6,619 bases of DNA from an uncultured Collinsella sp. (GCA_900547345.1 URGG01000097.1:1-6619); one strand, 5' to 3'. Shown: positions 1 to 5,746, counted from the stretch's first letter. A program made the numbers and translations. Notes: a model not told the origin generated them from the letters alone.

Positions 1-261
1 GTTGATGCCGTGCGCGCGGTCGATGACCTCGGCGCCACCGCAGCCCACCATCACGTCTACCAGGCCTTCGATGCCCCAGAGCTCGTACATGGCCTCGGTC
101 GCGTGGGCGTCGCGCCCGGTGCACAGGCCAAAGAGCACGCCGCGCTCGCGCAGGGCGCGGATCGCCGCCACGGTGCGCGGGGACACCGTGTGCCGGCTCG
201 TGAGCAGCGTGCCGTCGATATCGCAGAGTACGGCTTTAATGTGGCTGAAGGTGACGTCCAT
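1..261 (-). CDS. HAD-superfamily hydrolase, N-terminal part (3' end off window)
   Basis: This is an open frame of 87 codons running from an ATG at 261-259 off the left edge, so only the N-terminus is seen. It begins MDVTFSHIKAVLCDIDGTLL. The DIDGTLL block at residues 14-20 is HAD motif I: the first Asp is the expected phospho-acceptor and the second the general acid/base. A helix (TVAAIRALRERGV) and then LCTGRDAHATEAMYEL follow; the Thr-Gly-Arg resembles motif II of Cof/PGP-type phosphatases. These enzymes dephosphorylate small phosphorylated metabolites in the cytoplasm, but the substrate cannot be read from this fragment. AGAAAGG lies just upstream of the ATG as a ribosome site. A candidate promoter at 317-347 directly follows a terminator-like hairpin, so the gene probably starts its own transcript. 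The family call is firm; the subfamily is not. Confidence 0.85.
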   Translation of the reverse strand, partial: MDVTFSHIKAVLCDIDGTLLTSRHTVSPRTVAAIRALRERGVLFGLCTGRDAHATEAMYELWGIEGLVDVMVGCGGAEVIDRAHGIN

Positions 262-316
262 GGGGGCCTTTCTGGGTTGTGCGGCGGTGTGGGGTGTATC
301 TGGATGTGGCGTTCAT

Positions 317-347
317 GGTATACCAAAGCGCGGGCGCGGCCCGTCAA
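317..347 (-). promoter_or_regulatory. Candidate promoter of the HAD hydrolase gene
   Basis: On the minus strand TTGACG (347-342) is followed by TATACC (322-317) with a long 19-bp spacer. The -10 lies inside the palindrome TGGTATACCA (316-325), which might be an operator. It would start transcription about 50 bases before the ATG at 261. The TTG of the -35 is the end of the hairpin repeat at 345-388. Hexamer matches are partial, so this is tentative. Confidence 0.4.
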
Positions 348-388
348 AGCAAAAACCACCACAAAGGTGCCTGGCCCCTTTGTGGTGG
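345..388 (-). terminator. Hairpin terminator repeat, copy 1
   Basis: Perfect 12-bp arms (356-367 and 377-388) enclose a 9-base loop that reads GGCCAGGCA on the minus strand. The minus strand then continues TTTTTGCTTTG, which has the form of an intrinsic terminator for transcription coming from the MFS gene. Positions 345-385 are identical, base for base, to 1938-1978. Copy 3 at 4855-4893 is a diverged relative. Confidence 0.75.
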
Positions 389-420
389 CCGGACTCGCAG
401 GATGGCCTGGCCCGGGGCGC

Positions 421-489
421 AAACCATCACAACATTCGACGCTTTTCCGCAAAATCGCGATTTTCATCGAATGTTGTGATGGTTTTTTT
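421..489. repeat. Long nested palindrome at the 3' end of the MFS gene
   Basis: Perfect 19-bp inverted arms (421-439 and 467-485) surround a 27-base centre. The centre itself holds the 14-base palindrome AAAATCGCGATTTT (451-464). On the plus strand the outer stem runs into seven T residues (483-489), giving a plus-strand terminator shape. On the minus strand, the direction of the neighbouring genes, no T tract follows the stem, so it more likely protects the mRNA 3' end or blocks antisense transcription. The T run overlaps the MFS stop codon. The outer 12 bases, AAACCATCACAA, nearly match the outer arm of the terminator repeats. Confidence 0.7.
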
Positions 490-1774
490 ACTGCTTTGCG
501 GCACGATCCAAGTGCCAGCGACCAAACAGCAGCAACGCCGCGGGAACCGCCGTCACGACCATGCCCGCACCAACGAGCGTCTGCTGCACGCCAAACGTCG
601 TCGCCAGCCACGGGGCAATCGCCAGCGGGGCCACGCCAGCGAACATGTTGCCAAAACCCATGACCGAGTTGACGCGACCGAGCTGCTCGAGCGGGGCCGT
701 CGTTTGCACGATCGTGTTGTGGAGCGGGTTGACGACGCCCCAGGCCACGCCCAGGGCAATCTGGCCGACAAGGGCTACTCCCACGTACGGTGTCCCCACG
801 TAAATCAGACTTCCCACGCCCACGGACATAAGCGCCACGAGCAGCGTTTTAAGGTTGACCAGGTGCGGTGGCAAGCGGAGCGCGAGGACGGCGCCCAGCA
901 CCGCGCCTACACCGCTGGCCGACGAGAGCCAGCCCATCCACTCAACACCGACGCGCAGGACATCGCGGTAGAAGAACGACTCCAGCGGATCGAAGGCACC
1001 GTAGCCAAAGTTCGAGAGGAAGATGATGCAGAACAGCAAGGCGAGGATACTGTTGGTGAAGACTGTCTTGATGCTTGTCGCGAAGGTGACGCGGGAAGAT
1101 ATGTTGGGGTCGGGGCTTTGGCTGGCCTTATCCGATGTGATGTCGCCGATCGCGGGTTTGCCTTCGTGTGTGGCGGCCTGACCTGCACTTTGCCTAAAGC
1201 CCCAACCAGCAATGAGCGCCAACGCAGTAAAGAGCATCATGAGCACGAACACCGCGCGCGACGACGCAGCCGCCGCGACAAAGCCGCCCAGCGTGGGGCC
1301 AACGATGATACTCACGTTTGAAAACATGGCGATGGCGGAGTTGATGCCTTTGAGCTCGACAGGATCGTCGGTGAGGTAGGCTGGATAGGATGTGGCGATG
1401 GGCTGGGCAAACCCCATCACAAAGCCCAGGAGCACCGCGCCGAGCAGGACGATGCCGGTCGCGCTGCCAAAAACGAGGATCGCCGCGCCGGTTGCTAGCG
1501 TGCCCACGATGCTCAGCAAGAAATGACGGCGCGGGCCCCAAGCGTCGAGCGCCGCGCCGCCCGCAAAGGATCCCAAGATCACGAATACGTTCATAAAAAA
1601 GACGGCCAGCGATGTCGTGATGACCGAAGCGCCGTTCGCATAGGTGAGCGTTCCGATGACGCCGATAAAGTAGCTGGTCTGAAAACCGGTGTAGATGAGG
1701 AAGCGCATCGCAACCAGGCGCTTAGCCTGCGCGGACAGCGAAGGTTGAGGTTTTGAGAGAAGAGGGATGAGCAT
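488..1774 (-). CDS. MFS transporter (MFS_3/EntS-like drug or metabolite exporter)
   Basis: This encodes a 428-residue inner-membrane protein that is mostly hydrophobic helix and fits the 12-TM major facilitator fold. The loop after TM2 carries a motif-A-like sequence, GGAALDAWGPRR (residues 72-83). A hydrophilic central linker at about 195-235 separates the two six-helix halves. The second half has NPLHNTIVQTTAPLEQLGRVNSV interrupted by no break (residues 349-371); its GRV is typical of the MFS_3 group, which includes siderophore and macrolide exporters. These are proton-driven antiporters, but the substrate is unknown here. The ATG at 1774 is chosen because AAGGAG (1785-1780) lies 5 bases upstream. 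Two in-frame ATGs further upstream would add 6 or 13 residues but lack such a site. The gene is probably monocistronic, with a leader of about 130 bases. The family call is secure. Confidence 0.9.
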   Translation of the reverse strand: MLIPLLSKPQPSLSAQAKRLVAMRFLIYTGFQTSYFIGVIGTLTYANGASVITTSLAVFFMNVFVILGSFAGGAALDAWGPRRHFLLSIVGTLATGAAILVFGSATGIVLLGAVLLGFVMGFAQPIATSYPAYLTDDPVELKGINSAIAMFSNVSIIVGPTLGGFVAAAASSRAVFVLMMLFTALALIAGWGFRQSAGQAATHEGKPAIGDITSDKASQSPDPNISSRVTFATSIKTVFTNSILALLFCIIFLSNFGYGAFDPLESFFYRDVLRVGVEWMGWLSSASGVGAVLGAVLALRLPPHLVNLKTLLVALMSVGVGSLIYVGTPYVGVALVGQIALGVAWGVVNPLHNTIVQTTAPLEQLGRVNSVMGFGNMFAGVAPLAIAPWLATTFGVQQTLVGAGMVVTAVPAALLLFGRWHLDRAAKQ

Positions 1775-1779
1775 GGAGA

Positions 1780-1785
1780 CTCCTT
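1780..1785 (-). promoter_or_regulatory. Ribosome binding site that sets the MFS start
   Basis: AAGGAG on the minus strand lies 5 bases before the ATG at 1774. It favours the 428-residue start over the longer in-frame options beginning at 1813 or 1792. Confidence 0.75.
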
Positions 1786-1902
1786 GTTTCATACGAATAC
1801 GGGCGGCGGGCATTCGCCACCGTCTGTCAAATCAATCTATCCGCATGAAACTTTAAGGACGCATCAAGCCCCTTCTCTCCGTTTTTCGCCCGTCATGAAC
1901 TA

Positions 1903-1941
1903 TTTGGTAGATTGTAAGGCATGTCCCACACATCTACCAAA
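1903..1941. repeat. Perfect inverted repeat over the MFS promoter, possible operator
   Basis: The 10-base arms TTTGGTAGAT (1903-1912) and ATCTACCAAA (1932-1941) are perfect complements with a 19-base gap. One arm covers the proposed -35; the other touches the proposed -10. This placement suits a dimeric regulator, but no regulator gene is present in the window. The binding role is an inference. Confidence 0.5.
1911..1940 (-). promoter_or_regulatory. Candidate promoter of the MFS gene
   Basis: On the minus strand TTGGTA (1940-1935) and TACAAT (1916-1911) are separated by 18 bp. The -10 matches consensus at five of six positions and the -35 at four of six. The start codon is about 130 bases downstream, which implies a long 5' leader in which I see no recognisable riboswitch. 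The TTG of the -35 is the last part of the terminator repeat at 1938-1981. Confidence 0.5.
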
Positions 1942-1981
1942 GCAAAAACCACCACAAAGGTGCCTGGCCCCTTTGTGGCGG
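1938..1981 (-). terminator. Hairpin terminator repeat, copy 2
   Basis: Arms at 1949-1960 and 1970-1981 enclose the same loop as copy 1 (GGCCAGGCA on the minus strand), followed by TTTTTGCTTTG. The only change in the stem is an A-C mismatch on the plus strand; in the minus-strand RNA it becomes a G-U wobble pair. That is consistent with the minus-strand transcript being the functional form. It lies about 200 bases after the phosphoesterase stop and would end that operon. Confidence 0.72.
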
Positions 1982-2006
1982 AAATGACGTTTACCCAGAT
2001 AAAACC

Positions 2007-2035
2007 TGCCAAAATTAACCTGTCCCTTTTTGGCA
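2007..2035. repeat. Short hairpin with a related CCTGNCCC loop
   Basis: The 8-bp arms TGCCAAAA (2007-2014) and TTTTGGCA (2028-2035) enclose a 13-base loop, ttaacctgtccct. The loop carries CCTGTCCC, which resembles CCTGGCCCC and CCTGACCCC in the three terminator repeats. On the minus strand the bases after the hairpin are GGTTTTATC, so it could assist termination of the phosphoesterase operon. Its function is unknown. Confidence 0.5.
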
Positions 2036-2175
2036 TGTTATGGCAGCGCAGCGAGCCGGTTCCAAGTGCCCCAGGTCGCCCCGAAAGAGGAGCGACGCGT
2101 TTTGGTACACGAGCGACGGCTTGAGGGGCGAGATGGGGTGCTTGGGGCCGGCGCAGCGTCAAGCCTTAAAGGTGG
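2036..2175. other. Gene-less stretch downstream of the phosphoesterase
   Basis: No gene with a credible start is seen. It contains a 7-bp inverted repeat (GGCTTGA at 2118-2124, TCAAGCC at 2159-2165, 34-base gap). It also contains most of a stop-to-stop open stretch of 47 codons on the minus strand (2158-2018), which includes the peptide LVYQNASLLFRGDLGHLEPA. That stretch has no ATG and no ribosome site. It may be a decayed gene fragment or part of a longer intergenic repeat; I do not recognise it. Confidence 0.35.
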
Positions 2176-2886
2176 TTACCAGGGGGTTCTGGCGGTTGAG
2201 GACTCGATGGCATCGTGGCGTTTGAGCTCGCGGCGCATGGTTTGCGAATTGAGCCAGGCTGCCTGCCAGCCGCGGATGGGGTAGCGCGTCTGGTCGAGCT
2301 CAAACTGCGTATAGCCGCAGGCGTTGATAATCGTCGTTCCACACGCATGCTGCCGTTCGCGCTGAAAATCGCAACCGTAGCTTTGGTGCACATGCCCGTG
2401 CACCATGTAGTCGGGATTCCAGGATTCGAGTGCTGTGTTAAAGCACTCGAATCCTCGATGCGGCAGATCGTCCAGATCACCCATACCGGCGGCGGGTGCA
2501 TGGGTAAGCAGAATGTCGCACCCGCCGACCATCCTAACCTTACGCGACAGCTTACGCACGCGCTTGGACATCTCGCGTTCGGTGTACATGTTGGCGCCGT
2601 CGCGATAACGCATGGACCCGCCAAGGCCCGCAATGCGAATCCCTCGGTACGTGTACACGCTGTCTTCCACGCAGATACATCCGCCCGGTGCATGACGTGC
2701 GTAGCGGTCATCGTGATTGCCGCGAACGTAGATGAGCGGTTTGTTGATGACCGTAACCAAAAACTCAAGATAGTCCGGGTCCAGATCGCCGGCGGACAAA
2801 ATCAGGTCGACTCCCTCAAAGCGTTCCTTGCGAAAGCACTCCCAAAGGCATCGTTCTTCGGTATCGGCTATTGCAAGGATTTTCAT
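2176..2886 (-). CDS. Calcineurin-like metallophosphoesterase
   Basis: This encodes a 236-residue cytoplasmic protein with no signal peptide or membrane segment. Motifs of the metallophosphoesterase family appear in order: IADTE (6-10), GDLD (33-36), GNHDD (56-60), THAP (128-131) and GHVH (164-167). They supply D8, D34, N57, H58, H129, H165 and H167 for a two-metal site. The first motif is normally D-x-H; here it is D8-T-E10, so one metal ligand is altered. The family hydrolyses phosphomonoesters or phosphodiesters; the substrate here is unknown. The ATG overlaps the stop codon of the upstream gene in ATGA, and no good ribosome site precedes it, so translation is probably coupled. The partner is a protein with a nucleoside-type binding domain, which hints at a nucleotide-related substrate; that is only an inference. 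The last 20 or so residues are polar and look disordered. Confidence 0.88.
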   Translation of the reverse strand: MKILAIADTEERCLWECFRKERFEGVDLILSAGDLDPDYLEFLVTVINKPLIYVRGNHDDRYARHAPGGCICVEDSVYTYRGIRIAGLGGSMRYRDGANMYTEREMSKRVRKLSRKVRMVGGCDILLTHAPAAGMGDLDDLPHRGFECFNTALESWNPDYMVHGHVHQSYGCDFQRERQHACGTTIINACGYTQFELDQTRYPIRGWQAAWLNSQTMRRELKRHDAIESSTARTPW

Positions 2887-4799
2887 AGGGCAGGGACTTT
2901 CGGCTCATCGTCGAGCTGCGGAATGGTGCCTACCACGTTGTCCGCCAGCCAATTCATCTCGACAATCTGCGTGCTCGGCAGCGGAGGGAAGCCTTCAATC
3001 TGTACCACGCCGTTCTGGCTGTGGAGCTCGCCGCCAAAGGGGTTGATGGATCCCTCAACAATGCCGTTGCGGAGCAACTGCACGAGTTTGCGCGTTTGGT
3101 AGGGTAGGCCCGGAGCGTAACGGATGTCGATAACTCCGGAGCTCATGCCATACCAGTAGTTGACAGCGCGCACTTGGTTGTCGTCGCTGGTCTCGTCCCA
3201 CGTGCCGTGAAGAAGGCTGCGAACGATGAGCTCGTAGTAGCGGCCCCAGTTCCATACGGGCATGGCGATGCCGGTGACTTTGCCGTCGACCAAGCGGTGA
3301 AGCCCGTAGGCCGTTGGGTCTTCGAGCGACTTTGACATGTCAGCGCCGGTCATGACGCTTACGCCTTCGCGGCACATGGCTTCGGCAAGACCACCGGCGG
3401 GAACATCGCCCCAGGTGAGGATGACCTGCGCGCGCGGGTCGAGCAGCGAGGCGCCAATCGCAAAGGCGTTGATCTCGCTGAGTGCGCCCGAGGCGAAGAC
3501 CGACGCGTGGTAACCGATGCGGTGGTTGTCCGCCATGCTGGCCGCAAGGGCGCCCAGCAGAAACTTGGCCTCGTACATCTTGCCAAAGTACGAACGGACG
3601 CTTTGATGGGGAAGGCCGATAGAGCAGTTGAGGAACCGAACCCGGGGATACTCAACGGCAGCCCTGAGCGTGTATTCCATCAGGCGGTGCGAGGTCGAGA
3701 AGATGACGTTTGCTCCATGTTTGACAGCCGTTTCCGCGGCGGCGTAGAACACATCCGGATCGTGACAGTCCTCGAACGCCTCGGTGCGCACGATACCGCC
3801 AAAGTGCTCATCGAGATACTGACGCCCTTGGTCGTGCAGGCTGTCCCAGCTCGACGTCGTACAGGGGAACTCATGGATAAAGGCGATGCGCAGGGGGTTG
3901 GCCGTCGAGTAGACGGTCTTGCCCATAAAGAAGTTGAGCACGCCAGAGGTGGACTTGGCGGGCGTCTCCTCCTCGTCGACGCTCGGTGCTTCGACAAGAT
4001 CGACCTTGTCCTCGTCATTTTTGCCGGCAATGACCAGCTCGCGCCAGATCTTGCACAGGCGGTTTACGACGATATCCGTCGGCGTATCCAGCAGGCGGTC
4101 CTGGTTGTACACATTGAGGTAGACGAGCATGGCGTCGGCGGGCGTAATGTCCAGGTGATCGCCGCCTGCGCGAAGGTAGGCACGCTTAAAGAGCAGGAAA
4201 GTGTGGCGCAGGTAGTCGACCTTTTTCTGCGGCCATTTTTCGATAAGGTTCTGACCGAGCATCTTCGCGAGCGTTTCGTAGCTTCCCTCACGCGAGAACT
4301 CGATCTCGTATAGGGGGCAGACGCGCCAAAACGCGCAGAACTCGCCGTACAGGCGGCTTTCGACGGAATCCCATGTGCCGGGGTAGAGACGGGTGACCTT
4401 GGCCGAAACCGTCGGGGCGTCTAGGAATTTGAGGACACTGACGCGTTTGTTGCCTTCTTGGACATAGAACCGATGCATGAACTCGGTGACGATGACGGGG
4501 TCGCGATAGCCCTCGGTCACCTGGATGTCGTAGAGGTTGGACCACTTGCGGGCGAACTCGGTGCTAAACGGAAGCAGGGGCATAAAGTTACACGAAAAGG
4601 CGGACTGACGGCCCTTGGTGACCGTGCCGACGACCATTTCGAGCGGAATATCCCGCAGGCCGACATTCTCTCGCTGACCTAAGGGGAGCTGAGCAACCAA
4701 GCTATCGAGGTCCGTAAGGTATGGATGCTCGCTTTGGCTAATGGCGCGTCGACGTCCTTGCTCGCCGCGCTTGCGTGCTTGACGATAGGCCTCTTCCAT
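2883..4799 (-). CDS. ParB-like domain fused to BMP/PnrA-type ligand-binding domain
   Basis: The protein has 638 residues. Residues 50-125 resemble the ParB/sulfiredoxin-type fold, with GRQSAFSCNFMPLL (63-76) and YVQEGNKRVSVLKFL (112-126) as the clearest blocks. Residues 130-260 are mostly helical. An acidic, Ser/Thr-rich linker follows at about 260-290. From residue 303 (LRIAFIHEFP) the sequence matches the BMP/PnrA family of purine-nucleoside and basic membrane lipoproteins: GANVIFSTS (362-370), YFGKMYEAKFLLGALA (404-419), HRIGYHASV (426-434) and INAFAIGA (443-450). Family members are normally exported lipoproteins of ABC importers. Here the N-terminus (MEEAYRQARKRGEQGRRR) is charged, with no signal peptide or lipobox, so the protein is probably cytoplasmic. 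No transporter permease or ATPase gene is next to it. AAGGGAG precedes the ATG at 4799. Its stop overlaps the phosphoesterase start by 4 bp. Annotation as an ABC substrate-binding protein would probably mislead. Confidence 0.82.
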   Translation of the reverse strand: MEEAYRQARKRGEQGRRRAISQSEHPYLTDLDSLVAQLPLGQRENVGLRDIPLEMVVGTVTKGRQSAFSCNFMPLLPFSTEFARKWSNLYDIQVTEGYRDPVIVTEFMHRFYVQEGNKRVSVLKFLDAPTVSAKVTRLYPGTWDSVESRLYGEFCAFWRVCPLYEIEFSREGSYETLAKMLGQNLIEKWPQKKVDYLRHTFLLFKRAYLRAGGDHLDITPADAMLVYLNVYNQDRLLDTPTDIVVNRLCKIWRELVIAGKNDEDKVDLVEAPSVDEEETPAKSTSGVLNFFMGKTVYSTANPLRIAFIHEFPCTTSSWDSLHDQGRQYLDEHFGGIVRTEAFEDCHDPDVFYAAAETAVKHGANVIFSTSHRLMEYTLRAAVEYPRVRFLNCSIGLPHQSVRSYFGKMYEAKFLLGALAASMADNHRIGYHASVFASGALSEINAFAIGASLLDPRAQVILTWGDVPAGGLAEAMCREGVSVMTGADMSKSLEDPTAYGLHRLVDGKVTGIAMPVWNWGRYYELIVRSLLHGTWDETSDDNQVRAVNYWYGMSSGVIDIRYAPGLPYQTRKLVQLLRNGIVEGSINPFGGELHSQNGVVQIEGFPPLPSTQIVEMNWLADNVVGTIPQLDDEPKVPAL

Positions 4800-4826
4800 A
4801 ATGTTGCTCCCTTAGTCGTTTAAACA

Positions 4827-4855
4827 ACTATATGAACCATGGTACCACGAATGAA
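4827..4855 (-). promoter_or_regulatory. Candidate promoter of the BMP-phosphoesterase operon
   Basis: A good -10, TATAGT (4832-4827), lies 17 bp from a weak -35, TTCATT (4855-4850). It would give a short leader of about 20 bases before the ATG at 4799. The spacer contains the palindrome TGGTACCA (4840-4847). The -35 sits on the edge of the preceding terminator hairpin. Confidence 0.45.
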
Positions 4856-4893
4856 AACCACTACAAAGATGCCTGACCCCTTTGCGGTGGTTT
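4855..4893 (-). terminator. Hairpin terminator repeat, copy 3 (diverged)
   Basis: The 14-base arms (4855-4868 and 4880-4893) pair except for one A-C mismatch and one G-U pair. On the minus strand the loop contains GGTCAGGCA, one base different from copies 1 and 2, and the stem ends in TTTTCATT. The TAA stop of the channel gene (4894-4892) overlaps the start of the stem by two bases. It is the likely terminator of that gene. Confidence 0.7.
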
Positions 4894-5659
4894 AGGCGAT
4901 GATGGGGGCGATGGCGCGGATGCAGGCGTCGGCAGCGGTGAAAGTGGTGCTGTCGTCGCTGACGATAAAGATGATCTTTCCTTTGATGCCAAAGTCGCCG
5001 ATTTCGCTAAAGAGCACGTAGGGCTCTTTGTCAAAGCCCGAGATGGGCGAGACGGCCGTTTTGGTTGCGCTCGTGAGCTCGTCTGCCAGCGCGTCAAGGG
5101 AAGCCCACTTAGACGTGTCCTTTACGGCAACGGGCACGGCCACGCGTCCAAAGGGCATCAAATGCACGAGCGTGTTCTTGGAGATGTTGGAGTTGGGCAC
5201 AATGATGGTCTGTCCACAGGCATCCTCAATCGTTGTATGGCGCCAAGTGATGTCTTGGACCACGCCGGATACGCCGCCGACCTCGATATTGTCGCCGGGT
5301 TTGATGATGCCCATAAAGGTCACTTGCATGCCGCCGATAAGGTTTGACAGCGTGTCCTGAAAGCCGAGCGAGATGGCGATGCCGCCGACGCCAAGAGCGG
5401 CGACGAGGGCGTTTGCATTAATGCCAAAACAGTTGTCGAGGATAAAGCTGCCGCCGATCATCCAGATGACGGCGCGCGCGATGTTGATGAAGATACTCGA
5501 TGCCGGTAGCGGGTTATCGTCTCGGTTAAGCAGATGGTTCAGGGTCTTGGATACGACCTTGGCGGCGACGGCGGTGCCTATCGCCAAGATGACGGCCCAG
5601 ATGATGTTGTGGACCCACCGTTGCTCAAAGAAATGAAGAATCGGCTCAAACAATTCCAT
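4892..5659 (-). CDS. Small-conductance mechanosensitive channel, MscS family
   Basis: This encodes a 255-residue inner-membrane protein. TM1 lies at about 17-36 and TM2 at about 55-76. The pore-lining TM3 covers about 82-112 and has the Gly/Ala-rich pattern ALGVGGIAISLGFQDTLSNL (88-107). The MscS beta domain follows: KPGDNIEVGGVSGVVQDI (120-137) and TIIVPNSNIS (151-160). A short alpha/beta C-terminal domain runs to the end. The length is near that of the minimal MscS form. MscS channels open under membrane tension to release solutes during osmotic down-shock, working as heptamers. AGGAGG (5674-5669) lies 9 bases before the ATG at 5659. The gene appears to be alone, with a terminator at its stop codon. 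An IS3-family end lies only 63 bases upstream of the start codon. Confidence 0.92.
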   Translation of the reverse strand: MELFEPILHFFEQRWVHNIIWAVILAIGTAVAAKVVSKTLNHLLNRDDNPLPASSIFINIARAVIWMIGGSFILDNCFGINANALVAALGVGGIAISLGFQDTLSNLIGGMQVTFMGIIKPGDNIEVGGVSGVVQDITWRHTTIEDACGQTIIVPNSNISKNTLVHLMPFGRVAVPVAVKDTSKWASLDALADELTSATKTAVSPISGFDKEPYVLFSEIGDFGIKGKIIFIVSDDSTTFTAADACIRAIAPIIA

Positions 5660-5689
5660 GTAGGGAAACCTCCTAATGATCGTCCAACC

Positions 5690-5720
5690 ATGATACCCAC
5701 CAAGAAGCCCGTCCGATCAA
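5690..5720 (-). promoter_or_regulatory. Candidate promoter of the MscS-type channel gene
   Basis: On the minus strand TTGATC (5720-5715) and TATCAT (5695-5690) are separated by 19 bp. The -10 matches at five of six positions. The -35 sits two bases from the IS terminal repeat, so the sequence upstream of the promoter was replaced by the insertion. Confidence 0.4.
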
Positions 5721-5722
5721 AT

Positions 5723-5746
5723 TGAACTGCGCCCCAAATCTTGGAC
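5723..5746. repeat. Terminal inverted repeat of the IS3-family element
   Basis: It begins TG at 5723, and the 24 bases resemble the ends of IS150-like elements. It lies 14 bases beyond the transposase stop codon, the expected position for this family. The matching left end is outside the window, so the boundary is set by motif only. Confidence 0.65.

Noticed and set aside
2..1321. A 439-codon open frame on the plus strand
   Set aside because: It is antisense to the MFS and HAD genes, rich in Arg/His with no recognisable domain, and crosses the palindrome and terminator. It is a shadow of GC-rich coding sequence.
1825..1830. A perfect TTGACA on the minus strand upstream of the MFS gene
   Set aside because: At 16-18 bp downstream there is only GC-rich sequence with no -10. 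The nearest TATTCG is 25 bp away, so it is not a convincing promoter.
1893..2162. An 89-codon minus-strand frame in the intergenic region
   Set aside because: It runs through two hairpins and the terminator repeat, has no ribosome site and a low-complexity basic start. It is unlikely to be translated.
2215..3102. A 295-codon open frame on the plus strand
   Set aside because: It is antisense to the phosphoesterase and crosses the operon junction. All motifs are on the minus strand.
3507..4313. A 268-codon open frame on the plus strand
   Set aside because: It is antisense to the ParB-BMP gene, which has clear family motifs. The plus-strand product shows no domain.
345..4893. Repeated palindromes as a possible CRISPR array
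   Set aside because: The copies are kilobases apart with genes between them, and there are no regular spacers or cas genes. They are dispersed hairpins.
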